From positions 62,001 through 126,000 of the forward strand of contig DAHUXH010000006.1 in assembly GCA_027307235.1 (NCBI GenBank): 64,000 bases of DNA, read 5' to 3'. The position numbers and the translations under genes were made by a program. The notes below the pieces were generated by a model. It had not been told where the DNA came from. It saw only the letters and a list, made by a program, of their open reading frames with translations, and made no database searches. Positions 53,092 to 60,508 of this stretch are shown piece by piece; within the stretch, counting starts at the first letter, position 1, and each line of letters opens with the position of its first letter. This stretch comes from Vulcanimicrobiota bacterium. Lineage in GTDB: Bacteria; Vulcanimicrobiota; Vulcanimicrobiia; Vulcanimicrobiales; Vulcanimicrobiaceae.

Positions 53092-54901
53092 AGAACTCTT
53101 CTCGCGTTTAGCGTTTCGGCGGCGTTCTGCCTGCCGTTGGGTGCCGCTGCTGCTGGCGTTCGCCGTCGCGCTCGCGGTGCGCGCGCCCGCACTCGCCACG
53201 GCATTGATCCGCTTGCATGCTGACAGCATTCGCTTTTATTACGACCGGTATCTGATCGAAGCCGACGGCGGCGTGCAAGTGACCACCGACGACGGGGTCT
53301 CGATCGTCGGCGATGCGTTTTCGATGGATCTCAAGCTCAATCGCTTCCTGGTTGCCGGACACGTGCGCGTCGACGGCAAGACGGGCACCGTCACCGGCGC
53401 GGCGCTGGCCGACTTCGTCGACTTCAACCGCATCTATTTCGTGCCGATCACGAGCGAGCCGGATCGCTGGACGTTCTTGAACGACGATTTCGCGCACCCC
53501 GCCAAGGGTCGCGAGATGCCGGGCGACACCTTCGAATTTCCGGACACCTCGAACGCGACGCCGTTTCTCACCGCCGCCGGCGTCACCATCGGCGCACGTC
53601 AGTTCATGAGCTTTCGCACCGTGCGCCTCGCAGCGCTGCACCTGCCGCTCGAATCGTTTTATCTCAATTTTTCGCAAAACCCGAACATCGTGCAAAACTC
53701 GCTCGCCGGAGCAACCTTGGATCTCACCTATGAGTTCGCGGGGAGCGCAAACGCGAATAGCGCGCTGCACCTGCGTTACGATCCATCGAACAAGACGTAC
53801 TATTCGTTCGAACAGCATTTTGCCACGACCAAAGCCTACGCGGCGATCTCGGTCAATCCGCTGTCGCGCCCGCAGAAGTTCTACGATCTCAACGCCGGGG
53901 CGCGCGTCACGCCGACCTCGCAAATCTCGCTCTTCGCCCAAGAGAGCGCGTTTCAACTCGGCTTGACGCAGCCGCTCGATGCGCAACTGACGACGTATCT
54001 GACCGCGACGCAAGCGCTCAAGCACGCGAGCATTCAAGGCAGTTTTCAGGTGACGCGCTTCGCCTTGCTCCCGCCCCCGCCCAACCATCAAGGCTTCTAC
54101 GGCGCGCCCGAGCATTTTTGGAATCCGCAACGCGAGTTCTTCGGGGCGCTGGGTTTGAGTTCGTTTCCCAAACGTGTCGGACGCCTGCCGCTCTTCTACT
54201 CCTACCGCTACGGCGTCGGCAACCAAAACGATCCCTACGGATTGCAGAACTACGGCAACGTCGTCTACACGTCGTGGTGGAGCAATTACGTCGGCACGAC
54301 GGTCTATTCGCCGGGCATCAAGCTCGGCGACCACGACAACCCCTACAAGGTCTACACGCTGACCGCGCTCTTCGACAAGCAGCGCACCACCTACAGTTTG
54401 CCGCACGCGCTTGAAACCGCGACGACGACGGTCGGCATCAGCCGTCTCTTGGGGAGCACGGCCACCGCGTCGCTGACCTACTCCATATCCCACAACGGCG
54501 ACTACTACAAGAACGGGCAGCAGACCGCGTACGCACCGGTGATCCCGGTCGTCAACGGCGTGAGCTTCCCGGGATTCGCCGCCTTCCAAGGCGTCGCCAC
54601 GCTGCACACGCTCTCCCTCAATGCGAGCTACGCTCCCTCGCCGAACCTCGCGTTCTTCATGCAAGCGCGCCAGCACGTCGACTTTCCGCGCGCGATTCCG
54701 CACCTCGTCCCGCTGCCGCCGACCAACGTTCTCGGCCAGCCGCTCATCGCGTCCTACGTCGGGCAGCCGCCCTACGACGCGAGCCTCGAAGTGCGCTTTC
54801 GCATTCTTCCGCATTACGCGCTGGACATCGGGCGCACGTACTACTTCGGGTTCGGCGGCTTGCGCTGGAATCCGCAGTTCGTCGTGCAGGTGACGCAATG
54901 A
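53075..54901 (+). CDS. LptD/OstA-like outer membrane protein
   Basis: 608 residues. A long basic signal peptide (about 1-40, RRRSACRWVPLLLAFAVALAVRAPALA) precedes an OstA-like beta-jellyroll domain (about 48-160) with IEADGGVQVTTDDGVSIVGDAFSMDL, typical of LptA/LptD. The rest alternates aromatic strands ending in a tyrosine/phenylalanine-rich barrel closing with FVVQVTQ. It could insert lipopolysaccharide-like glycolipid, or be a general barrel. ATG 53075 overlaps the 5' end of divergent deoB by 17 bases; ATG 53054 or GTG 53141 are alternatives. No ribosome site supports any of them. It overlaps the next gene by 4 bases. Confidence 0.72.
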   Translation: MVTTRIELFSRLAFRRRSACRWVPLLLAFAVALAVRAPALATALIRLHADSIRFYYDRYLIEADGGVQVTTDDGVSIVGDAFSMDLKLNRFLVAGHVRVDGKTGTVTGAALADFVDFNRIYFVPITSEPDRWTFLNDDFAHPAKGREMPGDTFEFPDTSNATPFLTAAGVTIGARQFMSFRTVRLAALHLPLESFYLNFSQNPNIVQNSLAGATLDLTYEFAGSANANSALHLRYDPSNKTYYSFEQHFATTKAYAAISVNPLSRPQKFYDLNAGARVTPTSQISLFAQESAFQLGLTQPLDAQLTTYLTATQALKHASIQGSFQVTRFALLPPPPNHQGFYGAPEHFWNPQREFFGALGLSSFPKRVGRLPLFYSYRYGVGNQNDPYGLQNYGNVVYTSWWSNYVGTTVYSPGIKLGDHDNPYKVYTLTALFDKQRTTYSLPHALETATTTVGISRLLGSTATASLTYSISHNGDYYKNGQQTAYAPVIPVVNGVSFPGFAAFQGVATLHTLSLNASYAPSPNLAFFMQARQHVDFPRAIPHLVPLPPTNVLGQPLIASYVGQPPYDASLEVRFRILPHYALDIGRTYYFGFGGLRWNPQFVVQVTQ

Positions 54902-55728
54902 CGCTGCGGTCCGCCGCCGCGCGCGCTTTCGCAGGGCTCGCGCTCGCCGCGCTGATCGCGGCGAACGCGCCGCTGCGTATCACCGGCCAGTTGCTCGACT
55001 ACGAACGCGGGTATGTGTTCTTCACGACCGGTGACGGTTTTCGCGTCGCGCCCAACGTGGAGATCGACGACTTCGCCACCGGTAAACCCTCGCCTCGAGA
55101 ACCACGCGCGCGTTCATGGGCTCGCGCCACCTTCGACGATGCGGGGACGGTCGTCAAACTTGAACTTTCGCGCACGCGTTTGCCGGCCGAAGGCGACTAT
55201 GCGGCCGTGCGTCATTTCGCGGTGGCGCTCTCGACGCCGGTTCCCAATCCCGAACTCGCTCCGCCGCCGTCGAGCTTCCTCGGCGGAAAGCACTACTCCG
55301 GAAAGCGCGTGACGGTCGTGTTCACCGTAGAGGTTCCGCCGAACACGCCGAGCACGGCGGTCGTCTATCTCACCACCGATGCCAACGCCTGGGATCCGCA
55401 AGCCATCCGCATGGACCGCCTGGATGCGCTGCACTTCCGCGTCGTGCGCGTGATGCTCTCGGGCACGCACCTGCAATACCTATACACGCGCGGTTCGCTG
55501 CAGAGCGTCGAGCGCGCGGAGAACGGGCTCGACCGTGCGCCGCACGTGCTCGATCTCACCGATGCCGATAGCCGCACCGTCACCGACGTCGTGTATCGTT
55601 GGGCCGACGACGTCGTCGGCGGCACGCGTCAGATCGCGCCGGGCACGATTCCGACGCCATTCAATCCCAACCCGTTCCCGAATCTTCCGACCGGGCCGTC
55701 GCCGTTTCCCCGGCCTACTGGATTGTAA
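54898..55728 (+). CDS. Secreted protein with starch-binding-like (CBM20/48) domain
   Basis: A 276-residue protein from ATG 54898 with a signal peptide (RSAAARAFAGLALAALIAANA). A beta-rich N-terminal half precedes a C-terminal module (about 135-240) that resembles carbohydrate-binding family 20: VTVVFTVEVPPNTPSTAVVYLTTDANAWDPQAIRMDRLDALHFRVVRVMLSGTHLQYLYTRGSLQSVE. A proline-rich tail (NPFPNLPTGPSPFPRP) ends it. It is coupled to the LptD-like gene (ATGA overlap). It may bind polysaccharide at the surface or serve as an accessory to the barrel. No catalytic domain is present. Confidence 0.72.
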   Translation: MTLRSAAARAFAGLALAALIAANAPLRITGQLLDYERGYVFFTTGDGFRVAPNVEIDDFATGKPSPREPRARSWARATFDDAGTVVKLELSRTRLPAEGDYAAVRHFAVALSTPVPNPELAPPPSSFLGGKHYSGKRVTVVFTVEVPPNTPSTAVVYLTTDANAWDPQAIRMDRLDALHFRVVRVMLSGTHLQYLYTRGSLQSVERAENGLDRAPHVLDLTDADSRTVTDVVYRWADDVVGGTRQIAPGTIPTPFNPNPFPNLPTGPSPFPRPTGL

Positions 55729-56287
55729 CCGACGTCGTGCGCGCGGTGGCCTTGCCCTGCGTGTCGCGCGCGATGATCTGCACGTCGAAGTTTCCGCGAA
55801 TGAAGAACGGAAGACTCGGAACCGTGTAAGTCATCCGAAAATCGCCGCCGCCGACTTTATTCATCGTCGTGCTGTACCCGGCGATCCGAACTTCAACGCT
55901 CGCGATGTCGAGTGTGGTGCGCACCTCGCCCGCTACGACGTCGCCCGAGTGAATCACGGTCGGATTAAGCGAGACGGCGAGAATGCGCAGAACCCCCGGC
56001 GTCGGTGTCGCGGAAGGGAGCGCTGCGGGTGCGGACGGGGATGGCGGCAGCGCGCTCGGCTGGGCCGGCACCTGGGACGGCGCGGGCGATGCCGTCACGG
56101 TCACCGGAATCGTCGGCGTCGCCGATGGCGTTGTCGTTGGCGTTGCTGGCGGCATCGCTGAAGCGGCCGGCATGGCGGTCGCCACCGGCGCAGGCGTTGT
56201 CTGGTCGGTAGGCCGGTTTTGCGCGGTGGTACACCCGGTCAGTATCGCAGCGGTCACGGCTAGGAGGACGATGGGTGTTGTACGCAT
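55715..56287 (-). CDS. Lipoprotein with Pro/Thr/Ser/Ala-rich linker
   Basis: A 190-residue protein with a lipobox LTGC (Cys19) after a hydrophobic signal. The linker, about residues 20-97, consists of P, T, S and A. A beta-rich C-terminal domain of about 90 residues (VLRILAVSLNPTVIHSGDVVAGEVRT to GKATARTTSVTIQ) resembles an immunoglobulin-like fold. ATG 56287 has GGGAGG 9 bases upstream. It overlaps the 3' end of the convergent gene by 14 bases. Probably a surface or periplasmic envelope component; its partner is unknown. Confidence 0.8.
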   Translation of the reverse strand: MRTTPIVLLAVTAAILTGCTTAQNRPTDQTTPAPVATAMPAASAMPPATPTTTPSATPTIPVTVTASPAPSQVPAQPSALPPSPSAPAALPSATPTPGVLRILAVSLNPTVIHSGDVVAGEVRTTLDIASVEVRIAGYSTTMNKVGGGDFRMTYTVPSLPFFIRGNFDVQIIARDTQGKATARTTSVTIQ

Positions 56288-56378
56288 GGAACGTGTCCTC
56301 CCAACGTACGTCGCCGGTCACGAGGTTCCCGCACCCCGGGCAGCGTTGGCCCGCTCCGTCGTCGAATGAGCGGTCGCG

Positions 56379-57338
56379 ATGAGCGATTCCGTATCGACAC
56401 CGCGCTTGAGCATCGTCGTCCCGCTGTTCAACGAGGAAGGCAACGTTGCCGCACTCCTGGCGCGTATCGTCGCCGTCGTCGAGCGCCTCCCCGAACGCGA
56501 CAGCTACGAAATCGTGCTCGTCAACGACGGCAGCAGCGATCACACGCTCGCGCGCATTCGAGACGAACTGGCGCGGCGTTCGAACATCGTGCTCGTCAAT
56601 CTTTCGCGCAACTTCGGTCATCAACTCGCGGCCACCGCGGGTATCGAGATCGCGCGCGGTGACGCCATCGTCTTGATGGACGGCGATCTGCAAGACCCGC
56701 CCGAACTCATCGAAGCGTTTTTGGATCGCTACCGCAAAGGGTACGACGTGGTGTACGCGGTTCGCCGCACGCGCAAGGGCGAAAGCGCGTTCAAAGTGTG
56801 GACCGCGCGTGCGTTCTACCGCATCATCAAGCGCCTCACCAAGGTGTCGATTCCGGTCGACACCGGCGATTTTCGTCTGATGAGCCGTCGCGTGGTGGAA
56901 GCGCTCAAGCGCTCGCCCGAACGCCACCGCTTCTTGCGCGGCCTGGTGAGCTGGGTCGGTTTCAATCAGATCGGCGTCGAGTACGACCGCGAAGAGCGCG
57001 CATCGGGAACGACCAAGTACCCGCTGCCCAAGATGGTGCGCTTCGCGATCGACGGCATCACGTCGTTCAGCGACGTGCCGCTGCGCTTCGCGTCCTATCT
57101 CGGCTTCTCGGCCAGCCTCGTCGCGTTCGTCTACGCACTGGTCGTCATCGGCTTCAAGGTCTTCAGTCTCAAGCCGCCCGGCTACACGCCCGGATGGGCC
57201 TCCACCATCGTGGCGGTGCTATTTTTGGGCGGCATCCAGCTCATCGGCATCGGCATCCTCGGCGAGTACATCGGCCGCATCTACGACGAAGTCAAAGGCC
57301 GCCCGCTCTACCTAATAAGCGAAATCGAACGCTCGTGA
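56379..57338 (+). CDS. Family 2 glycosyltransferase, GtrB/DPM1-like (polyprenyl-phosphate glycosyl donor)
   Basis: A 319-residue enzyme with LSIVVPLFNEEGNVAALLARIV, VLVNDGSSDHTL and LMDGDLQDPPELIEAFLDRYRKGYDVVYAVRRTRKGESAFK. Two C-terminal membrane helices follow (FASYLGFSASLVAFVYALVVIGF and ASTIVAVLFLGGIQLIGIGILGEYIGRIYDEVK), diagnostic of bactoprenol-phosphate glucosyl or aminoarabinosyl transferases. It makes an undecaprenyl-phosphate sugar for GT-C enzymes, which fits the two giant membrane transferases in the island. ATG 56379. Confidence 0.94.
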   Translation: MSDSVSTPRLSIVVPLFNEEGNVAALLARIVAVVERLPERDSYEIVLVNDGSSDHTLARIRDELARRSNIVLVNLSRNFGHQLAATAGIEIARGDAIVLMDGDLQDPPELIEAFLDRYRKGYDVVYAVRRTRKGESAFKVWTARAFYRIIKRLTKVSIPVDTGDFRLMSRRVVEALKRSPERHRFLRGLVSWVGFNQIGVEYDREERASGTTKYPLPKMVRFAIDGITSFSDVPLRFASYLGFSASLVAFVYALVVIGFKVFSLKPPGYTPGWASTIVAVLFLGGIQLIGIGILGEYIGRIYDEVKGRPLYLISEIERS

Positions 57339-57369
57339 CGAACGGAACTCGACCGCCCGCGCCGTGCGA

Positions 57370-57612
57370 TCAATAGGCGTCTTTGCGATCGACGACACGC
57401 AAGATGGCCATTTCGCCACCAGCGAACGTAAACAACACACGAAAACGCCCTACACGCAAGCGATATTCTGACCGGCCTTGAAGTTTCTTGACATCGCCGT
57501 TTGCGCCGCTGGCAAACGCGCGAACCGCCGCGAGGAGTACGCGGCGGTCATGGTCACCCAGGCGGTCGAGGTCGCGCGCTGCGCGGTTACCAAACCGGAC
57601 GCGCCAGCTCAA
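57370..57612 (-). CDS. RelE/ParE-type toxin
   Basis: An 80-residue toxin-like protein. FGNRAARDLDRLGDHDRRVLLAAVRAFASGANGDVKKLQGRSEYRLRVGRFRVLFTFAGG and a final RVVDRKDAY give the RelE/ParE fold, with the Arg-rich Y-R-x-R-x-G-x-x-R-V motif. It would cleave mRNA on ribosomes or inhibit gyrase; which one cannot be told from sequence. It follows its antitoxin with a 4-base overlap and converges with the GtrB-like gene. Confidence 0.85.
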   Translation of the reverse strand: MSWRVRFGNRAARDLDRLGDHDRRVLLAAVRAFASGANGDVKKLQGRSEYRLRVGRFRVLFTFAGGEMAILRVVDRKDAY

Positions 57613-57836
57613 AGACCATACCGACGTTCGAGTTCTTCCAGCGCGACGGTTCCATCTGCGTGATCGACCTCAGCAAGGGCGGCGAGTTCGTCTTCGTCGG
57701 CAGGTACTTCTTCTGCCAAGAGGCACTGGACGGCCAGGCGATCGTGCGCTCGCGCGGCCTCTACCAGGGCGGCGATGTGGTCCACTTCGGTTTCAGGCAG
57801 CGCATCTATGAGCTGATGGAGTGCGGCGCGGGTCAT
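57609..57836 (-). CDS. Antitoxin partner of the RelE-type toxin
   Basis: A 75-residue, strongly acidic protein (many D and E in EEVPADEDELAALAEVDHADGTVALEELERRYG). A helical N-terminal part (LHQLIDALPETEVDHIAALVEAARAH) looks like a short dimerisation region rather than a full DNA-binding domain. ATG 57836; the stop overlaps the toxin start. Typical small antitoxins are upstream like this and repress their own operon. No family can be named with certainty. Confidence 0.7.
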   Translation of the reverse strand: MTRAALHQLIDALPETEVDHIAALVEAARAHDRLAVQCLLAEEVPADEDELAALAEVDHADGTVALEELERRYGL

Positions 57837-57902
57837 GGCAGCATTCTAACACGGCTAAAGCCCCACGGTTCAAGTGGTCGCAAGGCGCTCCAGTTTTTCG
57901 AT

Positions 57903-59156
57903 TCACCCGGTGACATCGTCGTAGATGAGTGGTCGCGACGGCGGCTGATCCGCAATGATGTGAAAGGCGCCGGCGATGGCTTCCGGCATTGCGTTCGTGC
58001 CGTAGCATTCGGCTAGCACGTCGCCGGTTCGCACTGGATCGCCGATGCGCACGCGCACTCGGATGCCCGCGCATGCATCGCCGGCACTGAGCGCACGGGC
58101 TTGGTTGCCGAGCGCCACCGCGTCGATCGCACCGATGAATCCGCTGCTCGCGGCTCGGACGCTCGCGCGCTGCTCTACGGGCGCGAGCGCTTCCAACGAC
58201 GCGCGCCGTGCGCCTTGTGCTTCGATCATCTCGACGAACTTTTCGTAGGCGGCCCCGGAGCGCAGCGCGTCCTCGGCGCGAACCGGCGCATCGGCAACGC
58301 CGGCAGCCTCGAGCATCGCCGACGCGATGCGCACGGAGAGTTCTCGCAGGCGTGAATCGCCGTCAAGCCCGCGCAGCACGTCACGAACGCCGACGATCTC
58401 CAATCCGGTACCGATCCACGTGCCGAGCGGCTCGTTCATGTCGGTGACGAACGCGCGTGCCGCGCGGCCGCAGCGGCGCGCCACCTCGACCAGCGTTTGC
58501 GCCAGCGCACGTGCGGACGCGATGTCTTTCATGAACGCGGCCGTGCCGCACTTCACATCGAAGACGAAGGCCTCCGCGCCGCCGGCGAGTTTCTTCGAGA
58601 GAATGGAAGCAGCGATGAGCCCGACGCTCGGCACCGTGCCGGTCCGATCGCGCAGCCGGTAGAGGCGCTTGTCGGCGGGAACGAACGCGTCGGTTTGCAT
58701 CGCGATCGCGCAACCGATGCGCTCGACCTGCGCGATGAATGCCTCCATGCTCAATGCGGCGCTGCATCCGGGGATGGCTTCGAGCTTGTCGATGGTGCCG
58801 CCAGTGTGGCCGAGCGCGCGACCCGAGAGTTTGGCGACACGCCCGCCGCAGGCGGCGACGATCGGCACCGCGATCAGCGAAACGCTATCGCCGACGCCGC
58901 CGCTCGAGTGTTTGTCGACGACGTTCTCGGCGTGAAAGGTCAGCGCTTCGCCGCTGGCCGCCATCGCGCCGGTCAGCGCGGTGATCTCGTCGAGTCCCAT
59001 GCCGCGAAAGACGCAGGCCATCGCGAGCGCCGCCATCTGCGCGTCATCGACCGCGCCGTCCATGTATGCGCCGACGATCGCGTCCCACTGGGCCGGCGAG
59101 AGTTCATCGCCGTCACGCTTGCGTTCGATCGCCAAACGCATGGTCGTATCATCCAT
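57903..59156 (-). CDS. deoA: Thymidine (pyrimidine-nucleoside) phosphorylase
   Basis: Cleaves thymidine or pyrimidine nucleosides with phosphate, giving deoxyribose-1-phosphate that DeoB uses. The 417-residue protein has LSPAQWDAIVGAYMDGAVDDAQMAALAMACVFRGM, VDKHSSGGVGDSVSL for the phosphate site, KLSGRALGHTGGTIDKLEAI, KLAGGAEAFVFDVKCG and FVTDMNEPLG. ATG 59156. It is divergent from the O-antigen ligase-like gene across about 44 bases, which must contain both start signals. Confidence 0.95.
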   Translation of the reverse strand: MDDTTMRLAIERKRDGDELSPAQWDAIVGAYMDGAVDDAQMAALAMACVFRGMGLDEITALTGAMAASGEALTFHAENVVDKHSSGGVGDSVSLIAVPIVAACGGRVAKLSGRALGHTGGTIDKLEAIPGCSAALSMEAFIAQVERIGCAIAMQTDAFVPADKRLYRLRDRTGTVPSVGLIAASILSKKLAGGAEAFVFDVKCGTAAFMKDIASARALAQTLVEVARRCGRAARAFVTDMNEPLGTWIGTGLEIVGVRDVLRGLDGDSRLRELSVRIASAMLEAAGVADAPVRAEDALRSGAAYEKFVEMIEAQGARRASLEALAPVEQRASVRAASSGFIGAIDAVALGNQARALSAGDACAGIRVRVRIGDPVRTGDVLAECYGTNAMPEAIAGAFHIIADQPPSRPLIYDDVTG

Positions 59157-59200
59157 CGGGCTACGGGTTTCGTGCCGCCGCGAAGCGAAGCCCGCTCCTC

Positions 59201-60508
59201 GTGCATCTTCCCCCGGTTGTCGTTCCCGTCGTCACGCCGGTGCCGTTGGATCCGATCGCGCTCATCGTGTACGCGGCCGTCTTCGTCGCGGCGGCGATCG
59301 CGGTGTCGCGCAAGGCCTCGATCGGCACGTGCGCGCTGCTCGTTTGCGCGCCGTTCGCGTTCTATCGCGACGTCGGCTCGACGACGATCACACTGGAGAA
59401 GGTCGTCGTCGTCGCGACGCTCCTCGGCTTGAGCACGTACATCGGCGCTTTTGGACGCTTGGGCGCCCGCGCCATTCGTCCGTTGCTGCTTGTCGCCGCG
59501 TGCGCGATCGGTGCCACCGCGCTCTCGGCCACGCAAGCGTTGCACCTCGGGCCATCGGTGCGTGAGATTTTCAAGGGCGTCGAATATCTGACCGTCTTCG
59601 CCGCGGCGTACTGCGCGCTGCGCATCGATCCCGACGTCACGCTGGTGGAACGGACGTTCGCCGGCGTCGTCATCGCGGTGTGCGCGCTTGCGCTCGTGCA
59701 AGAACTGTTCGGTGCGCCGTCGGGGCTGCACTTCGCGAGCATCGATGTACCGCGCATCGCGGGTCCGCTTGAAGGGCCTAATCAACTCGGCGCCTTCCTC
59801 GAACTGTCGATCCCGGTGCTCGCAGCGCTGATCGCACAACGGCGCACCTTTCTGCTCTCGCTCGCGCTGGGCGCGGCCGTCGCCGCGGAGATACTCACGT
59901 TCTCGCGCGCGGGCATCCTCTTCGCGTTCGTCGGACTTGCTGTCGTCGTCACGTTCTGCGCGCACCGGCGCGCGCTGGTCGCGCCGGTCGCGATAGGCGC
60001 GAGCATAGGCCTCGCGGTCACGGGCGCGTGGGCAAGCGTGGCGCACTCCTTTGGCGTCTTTCGTCTCTTCGATTGGTCGAGCAACTACGCGGGCGGCGTC
60101 GGCAATCGCGGCGTTCTCTGGCACGCGGCGCTGCTGCTGTGGCGAGAGCATCCGCTGCTCGGCATCGGCGCCGGAAACTTCGAACTCGAATTGCCGCTCG
60201 CAGGCGTCCACGGCGTGCGCACGGAGGCCAACAGCTGGTATCTGCAAGCGCTCGTCGAAGGCGGCATCCCGTCGTTGCTCACCACGCTTGCCCTCGCGAG
60301 CATGCCCATCGTACTGTTCGCCCGGCGTCTGCGCTCGTCGCCGCTCGCGCTCGGAGCGTGCGTCGCGGGTGCGGCGTTCGCGCTGCACGGGATCGTCGAC
60401 GACTTGATGTTCTTCACCAAAGTCGGCGCGTGGTGGTGGCTGGTCCTCGCGATCGCGGCCGCCGCCTGCACCGACACGCCGCACCCTGATATGGTAACAA
60501 CCCCGTGA
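59201..60508 (+). CDS. O-antigen ligase-like membrane protein (Wzy_C)
   Basis: 435 residues with 10-12 membrane helices. RIAGPLEGPNQLGAFLELSIPVLAAL, LTFSRAGILFAFVGLAV and WREHPLLGIGAGNFELELPLAGVHGVRTEANSWYLQALVEGGIPSLL are the WaaL/Wzy_C signatures; the last is the large periplasmic loop with conserved glycine, histidine and arginine. It either polymerises or ligates surface polysaccharide. GTG 59201 is chosen; earlier in-frame starts overlap deoA. It ends overlapping mfd by one base. Confidence 0.88.
   Translation: MHLPPVVVPVVTPVPLDPIALIVYAAVFVAAAIAVSRKASIGTCALLVCAPFAFYRDVGSTTITLEKVVVVATLLGLSTYIGAFGRLGARAIRPLLLVAACAIGATALSATQALHLGPSVREIFKGVEYLTVFAAAYCALRIDPDVTLVERTFAGVVIAVCALALVQELFGAPSGLHFASIDVPRIAGPLEGPNQLGAFLELSIPVLAALIAQRRTFLLSLALGAAVAAEILTFSRAGILFAFVGLAVVVTFCAHRRALVAPVAIGASIGLAVTGAWASVAHSFGVFRLFDWSSNYAGGVGNRGVLWHAALLLWREHPLLGIGAGNFELELPLAGVHGVRTEANSWYLQALVEGGIPSLLTTLALASMPIVLFARRLRSSPLALGACVAGAAFALHGIVDDLMFFTKVGAWWWLVLAIAAAACTDTPHPDMVTTP

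Noticed and set aside
53108-54898. 596-codon minus-strand frame opposite the LptD-like gene
   Set aside because: Composition is typical of antisense in a high-GC gene (R, V, E-rich, no motif). The plus strand has a signal peptide and OstA-type domain.
55965-56927. Minus-strand frame with a CPGCGN zinc-knuckle-like segment near 56350
   Set aside because: A single CxxC in an arginine-rich frame crossing two real genes; no second pair. The region includes the lipoprotein ribosome site and the GtrB-like start.
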